A stretch of 64,000 bases of DNA from NCBI RefSeq assembly GCF_007993935.1, contig NZ_VITY01000019.1, positions 1 through 64,000 on the forward strand, given 5' to 3'. This DNA is from Bradyrhizobium macuxiense (GTDB taxonomy: Bacteria > Pseudomonadota > Alphaproteobacteria > Rhizobiales > Xanthobacteraceae). Shown piece after piece: positions 10,156-18,132 of this stretch. Below the pieces are notes generated by a model that worked only from the letters and a program-made list of their open reading frames with translations, had not been told where the DNA came from and did not search any database. Numbering within the stretch: position 1 is the first letter of the stretch; each line of letters opens with the position of its first letter. Position numbers and translations under genes: made by a program.

Positions 10156-11520
10156 ATGATGCGAGCGAGCACGATCGAAGAACCTGCGCGGCAGGTGCCG
10201 GTCTATGGCGAGTATGACGTGGTGGTGCTCGGCGGTGGACCGGCCGGCATCGCAGCCGCGGTCGGCGCGGCACGTGCGGGGCGGCGGACGCTGTTGATCG
10301 AGCGCTACGGATTTCTCGGCGGCATGGGCACCGCGGCCGGCGTGACCAATTTCTGCGGCCTGCACGCCAACATCTTCGGCGAGATGCATCGGGTGGTGCA
10401 AGGCATCGCCTCCGACCTGCTGGCGCGGATCGATCGGCTCGGCGGGCTGAACGCGCCGCATCTGATCCTCGGCAAGATCTTCGCGCAGGCCTATGACACC
10501 GCGGCCTACAAGATCGCCGCCGACGACCTGCTGGCGCATCACAAGGTCGATATCCTGTTCCACGCGCTCGGGGCCGGTGTCGTCATGGATGGCACGCATA
10601 TCCGGGCGCTGATGGTGGAAACCAAGGCCGGCCGCCAGGCCGTGCGCGCCGGCATCTTCATCGACTGCTCCGGCGACGGCGACCTCGCGGTGTGGGCCGG
10701 CGCGCCCTATGAAGTCGGCGATAACGAAGGCGGCATGCTCTACCCCTCGATGATGTTCCGCCTCAACGGCATCGATCCGGCGAAGGCAGGCGATGCGTGG
10801 CGGACGATTCCGGAGCGGATGGCGCAGGCCGAGGCTGCCGGCACTCACAAATTCCCGCGCAAGTCCGCGATCGTACGGCCGCAGAAATCGCAGATCGAAT
10901 GGCGGGTGAATTTCACGCAGGTGACGCGGAGCGACGGCGGCGCCATTTCCGGGATTGATCCCGACGACATGACGCGCGGCGAGATCGAGGGCCGTCGCCA
11001 GGCGGTCGAGGCGTTCAAGTTCCTGCGCACGGTGCCGGGCTTTGAAAACTCCTACATCGTTGATCTGCCGCCGCAGCTCGGCATTCGCGAGACGCGACGC
11101 GTGATCGGCGGCTACATGCTAACAGGCGAGGACGTGCTGGGCTGCGCCTCGTTCGAGGATTCGATCGGCGTCAATGGCTGGCCGATGGAAAAGCACGTGC
11201 CCGGCGATGTGACCTTCGAGTTTCCGCCGATCCCGGAGAGCCGCGGCTACAACGAGTTGCCGTATCGCATGCTGGTGCCTGATGGCGTCGACAATCTCCT
11301 CGTCGCCGGCCGTTGCGCCTCGATGACCCATGAGGGGCAATCGGCGGCGCGTGTTTCCGGTGCCTGTTTCGTGATGGGCGAGGCGGCGGGAACCGCGGCT
11401 GCGCTCGCACTTTCGGGCAACACGATTCCGCGCGACATTTCCGTCGAAAAGTTGCAACAACAGCTCGCGGCGCAGGGCGCGTTCATCGGGCGCGGCCAAG
11501 CCGTGCCTGAGGGGCTATAG
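10156..11520 (+). CDS. FAD-dependent oxidoreductase (FAD_oxidored family)
   Basis: A flavoprotein of 454 residues. The ADP-binding fold VVVLGGGPAGIAAAVGAARA begins about residue 20 and is followed by the LLIERYGFLGGMGTAAGV block characteristic of the FAD_oxidored (PF12831) family. Near the C-terminus NLLVAGRCASMTHEGQSAARV is the second FAD-contact motif. The start ATG 10156 (or ATG 10159) follows AGGGCGG. The substrate is not known; it heads an operon with an ABC importer, so it probably oxidises or reduces the imported compound. The next gene starts 12 bp after the stop. Confidence 0.8.
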   Translation: MMRASTIEEPARQVPVYGEYDVVVLGGGPAGIAAAVGAARAGRRTLLIERYGFLGGMGTAAGVTNFCGLHANIFGEMHRVVQGIASDLLARIDRLGGLNAPHLILGKIFAQAYDTAAYKIAADDLLAHHKVDILFHALGAGVVMDGTHIRALMVETKAGRQAVRAGIFIDCSGDGDLAVWAGAPYEVGDNEGGMLYPSMMFRLNGIDPAKAGDAWRTIPERMAQAEAAGTHKFPRKSAIVRPQKSQIEWRVNFTQVTRSDGGAISGIDPDDMTRGEIEGRRQAVEAFKFLRTVPGFENSYIVDLPPQLGIRETRRVIGGYMLTGEDVLGCASFEDSIGVNGWPMEKHVPGDVTFEFPPIPESRGYNELPYRMLVPDGVDNLLVAGRCASMTHEGQSAARVSGACFVMGEAAGTAAALALSGNTIPRDISVEKLQQQLAAQGAFIGRGQAVPEGL

Positions 11521-11532
11521 GTGGAGACGGCA

Positions 11533-12537
11533 ATGAAGGGTTGGGCGCGGCTCGCACTCGCGGGTCTCATGGTGTGGGCCGCGAGCGGCATCGCGCGGGC
11601 CGACGATCTCTTGAAGGCGAAGATCGGCGTGTTGCGGCTGTCGTCCTCGGCGCCGGTGTTCATCGCGCAGGACAAGGGCTACTTCCGCGACGCCGGCCTC
11701 GATGTCGAACTGAAGTTCTTTGATGCGGCGCAGCCGATCGCGGTCGCGACTACATCGGGCGATGTCGATTTCGGTATCACCGCCTTCACCGCGGGGCTCT
11801 ACAACCTCGCCGGCAAGGGGACGCTGAAGGTGATAGGCGGCATGAGCCGCGAGAAGGCCGGCTATCCCTTGATCGGCTATTTCGCCAGCAACAACGCCTA
11901 TGCCGCCGGGCTGAAGACGCCGAAGGATCTCGCCGGCAAGCGCGTCGCGGTGACCCAGGTCGGCTCCAGCTTCCATTATTCGCTCGGCCTGCTCGCCGAC
12001 AAATACGGTTTCAAGCTGTCGGACGTGAAGATCGTGCCGCTGCAGTCACTGTCGAATGCGGCCGCGGCGCTGAAGGGGGAAACCGTCGACGCCGCGCTGC
12101 TGCCGGTCTCGACCGCGCGGACGCTGATGGATTCCAACGGCGCGAAATTCCTCGGCTGGGTCGGCGACGAGACGCCGTGGCAGCTCGGCGCCATCTTCGC
12201 GTCGCCGAAGACGCTGACCAACGCACAATTGGTGACCAGGCTGCTCACCGCGCTGACCCGCGCCGACCACGAATATCACGACGTGATCCTGACCGCGATC
12301 AAGGACGGCGTGGCGCCGATCAACGAGAAAACAAAACCGCTGCTCGAGATCATCGCCAAATACACCAACCTGCCGGTCGAGCAGGTGGTCGGCAATTGCG
12401 CCTATATCGACCCCGACGGCAAGCTCGACGTGAAGAACGTCGACAACCAGATCAAATGGCTGCAGGAGCAGGGTTTTGCCGACAAGGGCTTTGATGCGAA
12501 TGCGATCATCGCCAAGGATTATGTGAAGGCGGATTGA
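11533..12537 (+). CDS. ABC transporter substrate-binding protein (NMT1/SsuA/TauA type)
   Basis: A periplasmic binding protein of about 334 residues with signal peptide (MKGWARLALAGLMVWAASG.., cleavage near ARA-DDL). The segments IGVLRLSSSAPVFIAQDKGYFRDAGLDVEL and ATTSGDVDFGITAFTAG are typical of the SsuA/TauA/NMT1 superfamily, whose members bind sulfonates, nitrate, pyrimidines or aromatic acids. I prefer ATG 11533 (GGAG at good distance) over GTG 11521. Together with the ATPase and permease downstream it forms a full importer. The ligand cannot be determined here; the neighbouring aromatic cluster makes an aromatic or sulfonated acid plausible. Confidence 0.85.
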   Translation: MKGWARLALAGLMVWAASGIARADDLLKAKIGVLRLSSSAPVFIAQDKGYFRDAGLDVELKFFDAAQPIAVATTSGDVDFGITAFTAGLYNLAGKGTLKVIGGMSREKAGYPLIGYFASNNAYAAGLKTPKDLAGKRVAVTQVGSSFHYSLGLLADKYGFKLSDVKIVPLQSLSNAAAALKGETVDAALLPVSTARTLMDSNGAKFLGWVGDETPWQLGAIFASPKTLTNAQLVTRLLTALTRADHEYHDVILTAIKDGVAPINEKTKPLLEIIAKYTNLPVEQVVGNCAYIDPDGKLDVKNVDNQIKWLQEQGFADKGFDANAIIAKDYVKAD

Positions 12538-12563
12538 TGATGAGCCGCGCGCGCCACTCTATC

Positions 12564-12676
12564 CCCGTCACCCTGAGGAGCCGCGCAGCGGCGTCTCGAA
12601 GGGTCAACGGCCCGGATGCAGCTCGGCCGTTCACCCTTCGAGACGCGCGCGACTGCGCGCTCCTCAGGATGACGGG
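12564..12676. repeat. Interspersed palindromic repeat family D
   Basis: The left arm CGTCACCCTGAGGAGCCGCG plus TCTCGAAGGGT pairs with the right arm ACCCTTCGAGACGCGCG plus CTCCTCAGGATGACGGG, giving a long stem with a GC-rich loop. A second copy is at 28311-28434. It separates the binding-protein gene from the ATPase gene inside the operon and could modulate mRNA processing. Confidence 0.8.
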
Positions 12677-12699
12677 ACTGGAAGCGGGGTCGCGGTGAG

Positions 12700-13473
12700 A
12701 TGGACCTGATCGCCGACCATATCAGCCATCGCTTCGGCGCGCTCGACGTGCTCGATGATGTCTCCTTCACGGTCCGCGCCGGCGAGGTCGTCGCGATCGT
12801 CGGTCCGTCCGGTTGCGGTAAGAGCACGTTGCTATCCATTCTCGGAGGCCTGCTGCGGCCGAGCAAGGGCGCCGCCGAGCTGCGCGGCGCGCCGCCGGCC
12901 GGCAGCCTCAATCCGTTGACCTTCGTGTTCCAGGATTTTGCGTTGCTGCCGTGGAATACGGTCGAGGAGAACGTCGCGTTTCCGCTGCTGCACACGGGCC
13001 TCAGCGCCGGCGAGCGCCGCGCCGTGATCGACGACGCGCTGCGTCGCACGGGCTTAACGGATTTCCGCGCTGCTTACCCGAAGCAGCTCTCCGGCGGCAT
13101 GCGCCAGCGCGTCGGCATCGCACGCGCACTCGCGGTTCGTCCGGCGATCCTGTTGATGGACGAGCCGCTGTCGGCACTGGACTCGCAGACCCGCGAGCTG
13201 CTGATGGAGGATTTCGTGGGCCTGCTCGCCGACGGCGCGATGGGCGCGGTCTATGTCACGCATAATCTCGAGGAAGCGGTGCGGCTCGCCGACCGCGTGG
13301 TTGTGCTGTCGCGCCGTCCTGGCCGCATCCGGGAAATCGTGACCATTCCGATGACGCGCGCCGAGCGTGGCACGGCGGATGCCCGCGGGCCGATGGCCGC
13401 GCTACAAGGTGAGTTGTGGTCGCTGATCCGGAAAGAGGCGATCGATGCCGAGCGCGAGGTCCAGCATGCTTGA
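12700..13473 (+). CDS. ABC transporter ATP-binding protein (nitrate/sulfonate/taurine type)
   Basis: The cytoplasmic ATPase of the importer, 257 residues. Walker A GPSGCGKST (about 43-51), Q-loop FQDFALLPW, signature LSGGMRQRVGIARAL, Walker B ILLMDEPLSALD and the switch histidine in VTHNLEEAV are all intact. The Q-loop followed by LPW is typical of the SsuB/TauB group. Its stop overlaps the start of the permease gene by 8 bp, indicating translational coupling. Confidence 0.92.
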   Translation: MDLIADHISHRFGALDVLDDVSFTVRAGEVVAIVGPSGCGKSTLLSILGGLLRPSKGAAELRGAPPAGSLNPLTFVFQDFALLPWNTVEENVAFPLLHTGLSAGERRAVIDDALRRTGLTDFRAAYPKQLSGGMRQRVGIARALAVRPAILLMDEPLSALDSQTRELLMEDFVGLLADGAMGAVYVTHNLEEAVRLADRVVVLSRRPGRIREIVTIPMTRAERGTADARGPMAALQGELWSLIRKEAIDAEREVQHA

Positions 13474-14293
13474 CCGCGCGCCGCCAGAGACGAAAGACCA
13501 ATCGGCGGAAGCGACGCGGCCGGTCGCGTTTCGCGGCGCCGGCTTCACATCAGGCGGCAGCCGTTACTCCGGCTGGATCGCGCTCGCGCTGGTCATCGCG
13601 GTCTGGCAGCTCGCCGGCAGCGCGGGGTGGGTCAATCCGTTGTTCCTGCCGGCGCCGTCGGCGATCGCGGTCGCGATCGCTAAGCTCGCGACGTCGGGAG
13701 CGCTGTGGCAGCATCTGTCGTGGTCGATTATGCGGATCGGCACCGGCTGGATCATCGGCACGGCCGCCGGCGTCGTCGTCGGCTTTGCGATCGGGCTGTC
13801 GACCATGGCGCGCGGCGTCGGCATCACCTTCATCTCGGCGCTGTTCCCGATCCCGAAGATCGCGCTGCTGCCGCTGCTGATCCTGTGGCTCGGGATCGGC
13901 GAGGAGCCGAAGATCGCGACTATTGCGCTCGGCGTGTTCTTCTCGACCGCGATCTCGGTCTATAGCGGCGTCGATGCGGTGCCGCGCAACCTGATCCGGA
14001 TGGCGCAGAGCTTCAACGTGCCGTTTCATGCCATCGTGCGCCGCGTGATCTGGCCGGGCGCGCTGCCCTCGATCCTCGCCGGCTTCCGCATCACCGCATC
14101 CGTCGCGCTGCTGCTCGTGGTCAGCGCCGAGATGATCGGCGCGCAATACGGCATCGGCGCCTTCGTGCTGCAGGCCGGCAATCTGATGCAGACCGACCAG
14201 CTGCTCGCCGGCGTCGTGATCCTGTCGCTGTTCGGGCTTGTGGTGGGGAAGCTGATCAATCTGCTGGAGACGCGGCTGCTGCACTGGCGGTGA
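13466..14293 (+). CDS. ABC transporter permease (SsuC/TauC type)
   Basis: The inner-membrane permease of the importer, 275 residues with about six hydrophobic segments and the cytoplasmic EAA loop (RNLIRMAQSFNVPFHAIVRR..WPGALPSILAG) that docks on the ATPase. Start taken as ATG 13466, preceded by GAGGT at 5 bp; an in-frame ATG at 13445 lacks better support. The first 40 residues are hydrophilic and unusually long. Last gene of the operon, facing the gentisate dioxygenase gene with a palindromic repeat between. Confidence 0.88.
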   Translation: MLDRAPPETKDQSAEATRPVAFRGAGFTSGGSRYSGWIALALVIAVWQLAGSAGWVNPLFLPAPSAIAVAIAKLATSGALWQHLSWSIMRIGTGWIIGTAAGVVVGFAIGLSTMARGVGITFISALFPIPKIALLPLLILWLGIGEEPKIATIALGVFFSTAISVYSGVDAVPRNLIRMAQSFNVPFHAIVRRVIWPGALPSILAGFRITASVALLLVVSAEMIGAQYGIGAFVLQAGNLMQTDQLLAGVVILSLFGLVVGKLINLLETRLLHWR

Positions 14294-14323
14294 AGGGCGG
14301 TGCCGTTCGCCACAACCACTGCT

Positions 14324-14443
14324 GTCGTCCCTGCGAAAGCAGGGACCCATAACCACAGGGCCTTGTTGTTAAGGAGGGCTGGGGCCCCAGCCGTCGCGCC
14401 ACATACATTTGTGGTTATGGGTCCCGGCTTTCGCCGGGACGAC
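14324..14443. repeat. Interspersed palindromic repeat family A
   Basis: The left arm GTCGTCCCTGCGAAAGCAGG then GACCCATAACCACA pairs with the right arm TGTGGTTATGGGTCCCGGC then TTTCGCCGGGACGAC. Each arm also contains its own small hairpin (CCTGC-GAAA-GCAGG, CCCGGC-TTTC-GCCGGG). It fills the gap between two convergent genes. Other copies: 36005, 51175, 61602. Confidence 0.85.
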
Positions 14444-14462
14444 GGCGACTACACGTTTCGGC

Positions 14463-15503
14463 TTACGCGTTCCCCCGATCCTCGCGAAACAGATCCAGCT
14501 TCTGCTGCACCGGGCGGTCGGAGAACGAGAACAGCACGGAGTCGGTATCAGCCTCGTGGGTGACCCAGTGCCAGCTCGGCACCACGAACAGGTCGCGCGG
14601 GCCCCATTCGAAGGTTTGGTCGCCGACCCTGGTGCGGCCCTTGCCCTCGATCGCAGCAAACACCGTGGCATCGGTTGAGCGATAGCGTGCGGTCTTGAAA
14701 CCCTTCGGCAGCAGCTGGATGAAGGTGCCGATGGTCGGCATTGCGAAATCGCCGGTCTCGGGGTTGGAGAATTTCAGCTTGAGGCCGTGGCAGGCATCCC
14801 ACTCGTCGCTGGCCTTGGCCTTCTCCAGCGCCTCGCGGGTGTATTCATAGGGATAGTTGAAGATCGGCGAGGTCTTCGAGGTCCGCTTCTGGTCGATCGG
14901 CAGCAGGTTGTGGCCGTAGCGCGCGAAGCTCGCGCCGGCGGGTTTCGAGATCGATTGCTGGTCTTCCTTGGCGCCTTCGGCAAACGAGCAATCGAAGAAC
15001 TGCACCATCGGGATGTCGAGCCCGTCGAGCCAGAACATCGGCTCGTTGGTTTCGTTGGAATGGTCGTGCCAGGTCATCGACGGCGTGATGACGAAATCGC
15101 CCGGCGACATCGCGGTGCGCTCGCCGTCAACCGCGGTGAAGGCGCCCTTGCCCTCGAGCACGAAGCGCAGCGCCGATTGGGCGTGGCGATGGGCGGGGGC
15201 GATGTCGCCCGGAACCACCATCTGCACGCCGGCAAAGAGCGAGGTCGTGATCTTGGACTGGCCGCGCAGCCCGGGATTTTCCAGCACCAGCACGCGGCGC
15301 TCGGCTTCCTTGGCCGTGATCAGCTTGCCGGCCTCGTTCATGTAGTCGCGGATCTGGTCGAACTTCCATAGATGAGGGCGGCAGGCGCTTTTCGGCTCGG
15401 GCGTGATCAGATCGTTCATCACGTTCCACAGCGCCGAGAGGTTTTGGCCGTCGATCTTCTTGTAGAACGCCTCGCGCTCCGGGGTCTTCTGCACGGCTTC
15501 CAT
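14463..15503 (-). CDS. gtdA: Gentisate 1,2-dioxygenase
   Basis: Ring-cleaving dioxygenase converting gentisate to maleylpyruvate in the cytoplasm. It has 346 residues, the normal length, in a bicupin fold; the Fe(II) ligand set is visible as HRH at 105-107 and HDH at 146-148 in the N-terminal cupin. The block GLRGQSKITTSLFAGVQMVVPGDIAPAHRHAQSALRFVLEG is diagnostic of the family. ATG 15503 follows GGGAGGCTTGCC. Divergent from maiA, with a sigma70-like promoter and an operator in between, and functionally linked to the isomerase and hydroxylase genes on the opposite strand. Confidence 0.92.
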   Translation of the reverse strand: MEAVQKTPEREAFYKKIDGQNLSALWNVMNDLITPEPKSACRPHLWKFDQIRDYMNEAGKLITAKEAERRVLVLENPGLRGQSKITTSLFAGVQMVVPGDIAPAHRHAQSALRFVLEGKGAFTAVDGERTAMSPGDFVITPSMTWHDHSNETNEPMFWLDGLDIPMVQFFDCSFAEGAKEDQQSISKPAGASFARYGHNLLPIDQKRTSKTSPIFNYPYEYTREALEKAKASDEWDACHGLKLKFSNPETGDFAMPTIGTFIQLLPKGFKTARYRSTDATVFAAIEGKGRTRVGDQTFEWGPRDLFVVPSWHWVTHEADTDSVLFSFSDRPVQQKLDLFREDRGNA

Positions 15504-15539
15504 GGCAAGCCTCCCATCGTTCTTGTTTGGTGCAATTTA

Positions 15540-15559
15540 ATTGACAGTATACTCACAAT
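15540..15559. promoter_or_regulatory. Putative MarR operator upstream of gtdA/maiA
   Basis: ATTGACAGTATACTCACAAT is a near-perfect 20-bp palindrome (16 of 20 positions symmetric) of the form ATTGnnAGTnTACTnnCAAT. An almost identical sequence occurs at 22158-22177 upstream of the CoA-ligase operon. Size and symmetry suit a MarR dimer, and a MarR gene lies 675 bp away. It overlaps the -10 box of the gtdA promoter, so binding would repress. Confidence 0.65.
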
Positions 15560-15573
15560 ATGGCTAGCGTCAA
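15546..15573 (-). promoter_or_regulatory. Sigma70-like promoter of gtdA
   Basis: On the minus strand TTGACG (15573-15568) and TATACT (15551-15546) are separated by 16 bp, about 43 bp upstream of the gtdA start codon. The -10 box is the centre of the 20-bp operator palindrome. Confidence 0.5.
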
Positions 15574-15611
15574 TCAACGAGACCAATGACGAAAATGCAA
15601 GGGAGGTTCCG

Positions 15612-16244
15612 ATGAAGCTGCATGGCTATTTCCGGAGCAGCGCGTCCTATCGGGTTCGGATCGCCCTCAATCTGAAGGGGCTGACTTCAGAGCACCTGCC
15701 GCATCATCTGCGCAAGGGCGAGCAATGCGCGCCCGCCTATCTCGCGATCAATCCGCAGGGGCTGGTGCCGACGCTTGAGAGCGACGCCGGCGCGATCCTC
15801 ACCCAGTCGCTCGCGATCATCGAATGGCTCGACGAGACCAATCCCAATCCGCCGCTGCTGCCGAACGACCCGCTGCGGCGCGCCAAGGTGCGGGCGTTCG
15901 CGCAGGCGATCGCCTGCGACACCCACCCGGTGCAGAATTTGAAAGTGCTGGCGCGGTTGCGCAAGCTCGGCCTGCCCGAAGAGCAGGTGACGGAGTGGGC
16001 GGCCTGGGCCAATCGCGAGGGCCTAGCGGCCTGCGAAACCCTGATCGCTGACGAGGCCGGGCCGTTCTGCTTCGGCGATGTGCCGACGCTCGCCGATCTT
16101 TGCCTGGTGCCGCAGCTCGCCAATGCGCGGCGGTTCGGGGTCGACGTCTCGGCCTATCCGCGCCTGCTCAAGGCCGAAGCGGCGGCGAAGCAAGTCAAGG
16201 CGTTCGCCGACGCCGCCCCGGACAAGCAGCCCGATGCCGAGTAG
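15612..16244 (+). CDS. maiA: Maleylpyruvate/maleylacetoacetate isomerase (zeta-class GST)
   Basis: Glutathione-dependent cis-trans isomerase of 210 residues. The N-terminal thioredoxin-like domain carries SSASYRVRIALNLKG (9-23) and NPQGLVPTLE, the glutathione-site signature of zeta-class GSTs; the motif is SSAS rather than the SSCS of eukaryotic enzymes, which is common in bacteria. Next to gentisate dioxygenase, its likely substrate is maleylpyruvate (giving fumarylpyruvate). The ATG follows GGGAGG. Its end overlaps the MarR gene start, so the two are cotranscribed. No fumarylpyruvate hydrolase gene for the next step is seen in the window. Confidence 0.88.
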   Translation: MKLHGYFRSSASYRVRIALNLKGLTSEHLPHHLRKGEQCAPAYLAINPQGLVPTLESDAGAILTQSLAIIEWLDETNPNPPLLPNDPLRRAKVRAFAQAIACDTHPVQNLKVLARLRKLGLPEEQVTEWAAWANREGLAACETLIADEAGPFCFGDVPTLADLCLVPQLANARRFGVDVSAYPRLLKAEAAAKQVKAFADAAPDKQPDAE

Positions 16245-16746
16245 CAAGCCCACGCCCGTCACCATGGACGCGGTTTACACCGCGCCCGGCTATCTGTTTC
16301 GGCGGATGCAGCAGATCGCGGTCGCGCTGTTCATCGAGGAATGCAAGGCGTTCGATCTGACGCCGGTGCAATACGCCGCGCTGGTCACGATCTCGACCCA
16401 TCCCGGGATCGACGCCACAAGGCTCTCGGCGGTGATCGCGTTCGACCGCTCCACGCTCGGCAATGTGATCGAGCGGCTGCAGGCCAAGGACTACATCGTG
16501 CGCAAGCCGGCGGCGGAGGACAAGCGCGTCAAGCTGCTCTACCTCACCAAGGCCGGCGCCGGCGTGCTGAACGAGATCATGCCCTCGGTCGACAAGGCGC
16601 AGGCGCGGATGCTGCAGCCGCTGAAGCCGGCCGACCGCAAGACGCTTCTCTCGCTCCTGACCCAACTTGTCGACCTCAACAACGAGGCCTCGCGGGTGCC
16701 TTTGCGCGCCGAGGACGCGCTCGAACATCTGGGGAGATCGGGCTGA
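16234..16746 (+). CDS. MarR-family transcriptional regulator
   Basis: A 170-residue winged-helix dimeric regulator. The DNA-binding part runs from LTPVQYAALVTISTHPGIDATRLSAVIAFDRSTLGNVIERLQAKDYIVRKPAAEDKRVKLLYLT, with the DKR wing, flanked by dimerisation helices. Start ATG 16234 overlaps the maiA stop by 11 bp; ATG 16264 is an alternative. The 3-hydroxybenzoate hydroxylase start overlaps its stop (TGATG). Such MarR proteins commonly respond to aromatic acids. The likely operators are the 20-bp palindromes at 15540 and 22158, which would make it a local repressor of both gentisate-forming branches. Confidence 0.9.
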   Translation: MPSSKPTPVTMDAVYTAPGYLFRRMQQIAVALFIEECKAFDLTPVQYAALVTISTHPGIDATRLSAVIAFDRSTLGNVIERLQAKDYIVRKPAAEDKRVKLLYLTKAGAGVLNEIMPSVDKAQARMLQPLKPADRKTLLSLLTQLVDLNNEASRVPLRAEDALEHLGRSG

Positions 16747-17930
16747 TGGCGGACGGCAAGCCGGTCCTGATCGCGGGCGGCGGCATCGGCGGCCTCGCCG
16801 TGGCGCTGGGCCTCGCCCAGAAAGGCATCCGCTCGATCCTGCTGGAGAAGGCGGCCACACTCGGCGAGATCGGCGCCGGCATCCAGCTCGGGCCGAACGC
16901 ATTCCACGCCTTCGACTATCTCGGCGTCGGCGAGGCCGCGCGCAACATGGCGGTCTATATCGATCAGCTGCGGCTGATGGATGCGCTGACCGCCGATGAG
17001 ATCACGCACATCGATCTCGGCGAGACGTTTCGCACGCGGTTCGGCAACCCCTATGCCGTGGTGCATCGCGGCGATTTGCATGGCGTGTTCCTGCGCGCCT
17101 GCCAGAATCATGAGCTGATCGAGCTGCGCGTATCGAGCGAAGTGACGGGCTACGAGCAGGATGGTTCGTCCGTGACCGCAAAGCTCGCCAGTGGCGAGCG
17201 CGTCACCGGGCGCCTCCTGATCGGCGCCGACGGGTTGTGGTCGAACATCCGCAAGCAGGTGACCGCGGATGGCGCGCCTCGCGTCTCCGGCCACACCACC
17301 TATCGCTCGGTGATTCCGACCGAGCAGATGCCGGAGGATCTGCGCTGGAACGCGGCGACGCTGTGGGCCGGCCCGAAATGCCACATCGTGCATTACCCGC
17401 TGTCGGGCTGGAAGGTGTTCAACCTCGTCGTCACCTATCACAATGATGCGCCGGAGCCGGTCGCCGGCAAGCCGGTCTCCGAGCAAGAGGTGATGAAGGG
17501 CTTCACCCACGTCCACGAGCGGGCGCAGAACATCATCCGCCACGGCACCAACTGGAAGCTCTGGGTGCTGTGCGACCGCGATCCCACCGAGCGCTGGATC
17601 GACGGCCGTGTGGTGCTGCTCGGCGACGCCGCGCATCCGATGCTGCAATATTTTGCGCAAGGCGCCTGCCAGGCGATGGAGGATGCGGTCTGCCTGTCGC
17701 ACATGCTGGCCAGTCACGATGATCAGTCGGCGGCGCTCGATGCCTATCGCGCCCAGCGTTTCCCGCGCACCGCGAAGGTCCAGCTGATGTCGCGCGCCAT
17801 CGGCGAGCACGTCTATCATCCCGCCGGCGACCACGCCCGCATCCGCAATGCGATCATGAGCGCGAAGTCGCAGAACGAATGGTGCGACGATATCTCGTGG
17901 CTGTATGGCGGCTCGGGGTTGAAGGCCTGA
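16746..17930 (+). CDS. 3-Hydroxybenzoate 6-monooxygenase-like flavoprotein
   Basis: A class A flavin monooxygenase of 394 residues that would hydroxylate 3-hydroxybenzoate to gentisate with NADH and O2. The FAD-binding fold IAGGGIGGLAVALGLAQKG is at the N-terminus, followed by LLEKAATLGEIGAGIQLGPNA; the second FAD motif is GRVVLLGDAAHPMLQYFAQGACQAMEDAVCL. The ..QYFAQGACQAMEDA.. form is typical of 3-hydroxybenzoate 6-hydroxylases and salicylate hydroxylases; location beside gentisate dioxygenase decides for the former. Start ATG 16746 overlaps the MarR stop by one base, so it is translationally coupled. Last gene before the insertion sequence. Confidence 0.82.
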   Translation: MADGKPVLIAGGGIGGLAVALGLAQKGIRSILLEKAATLGEIGAGIQLGPNAFHAFDYLGVGEAARNMAVYIDQLRLMDALTADEITHIDLGETFRTRFGNPYAVVHRGDLHGVFLRACQNHELIELRVSSEVTGYEQDGSSVTAKLASGERVTGRLLIGADGLWSNIRKQVTADGAPRVSGHTTYRSVIPTEQMPEDLRWNAATLWAGPKCHIVHYPLSGWKVFNLVVTYHNDAPEPVAGKPVSEQEVMKGFTHVHERAQNIIRHGTNWKLWVLCDRDPTERWIDGRVVLLGDAAHPMLQYFAQGACQAMEDAVCLSHMLASHDDQSAALDAYRAQRFPRTAKVQLMSRAIGEHVYHPAGDHARIRNAIMSAKSQNEWCDDISWLYGGSGLKA

Positions 17931-17965
17931 TCCTGTCGCATGAATGGATGCGGAGAGAGCACCCG

Positions 17966-18012
17966 CGCGGCACCCCTCTCCCTAACCCTCCCCCGCAAGG
18001 GGGGAGGGAACC
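17966..18012. repeat. Interspersed repeat family E (CTCTCCC...GGGGAGGG)
   Basis: The inverted pair CCCTCCCCCGCAAGGGGGGAGGG lies behind the hydroxylase stop. The same motif type occurs at 18114-18132/19310-19337 (split by the insertion sequence), 32090-32210, 37101-37276 and 47674-47814. The 100 bp from 18013 to 18113 show no gene. Confidence 0.6.
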
Positions 18013-18132
18013 CTGCCGCCGGCGCGTCCCTTGCGTCGGTGCTGAATCGCATCGATCGCTGGCGGCAAATTATGCATCGGATGGGTAGGTGTGAGGTGAG
18101 CACGCTAGTCGGGCTCCCTCCCCCCTTGCGGG

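Noticed and set aside
14324..14443. Possible CRISPR-like repeats
   Set aside because: The palindromes occur singly and far apart, without regular spacers or cas genes; they are interspersed elements.
16341..16745. N-terminal extension of the 3-hydroxybenzoate hydroxylase frame
   Set aside because: The 135 extra codons overlap the MarR gene in another frame; homology starts exactly at ATG 16746.
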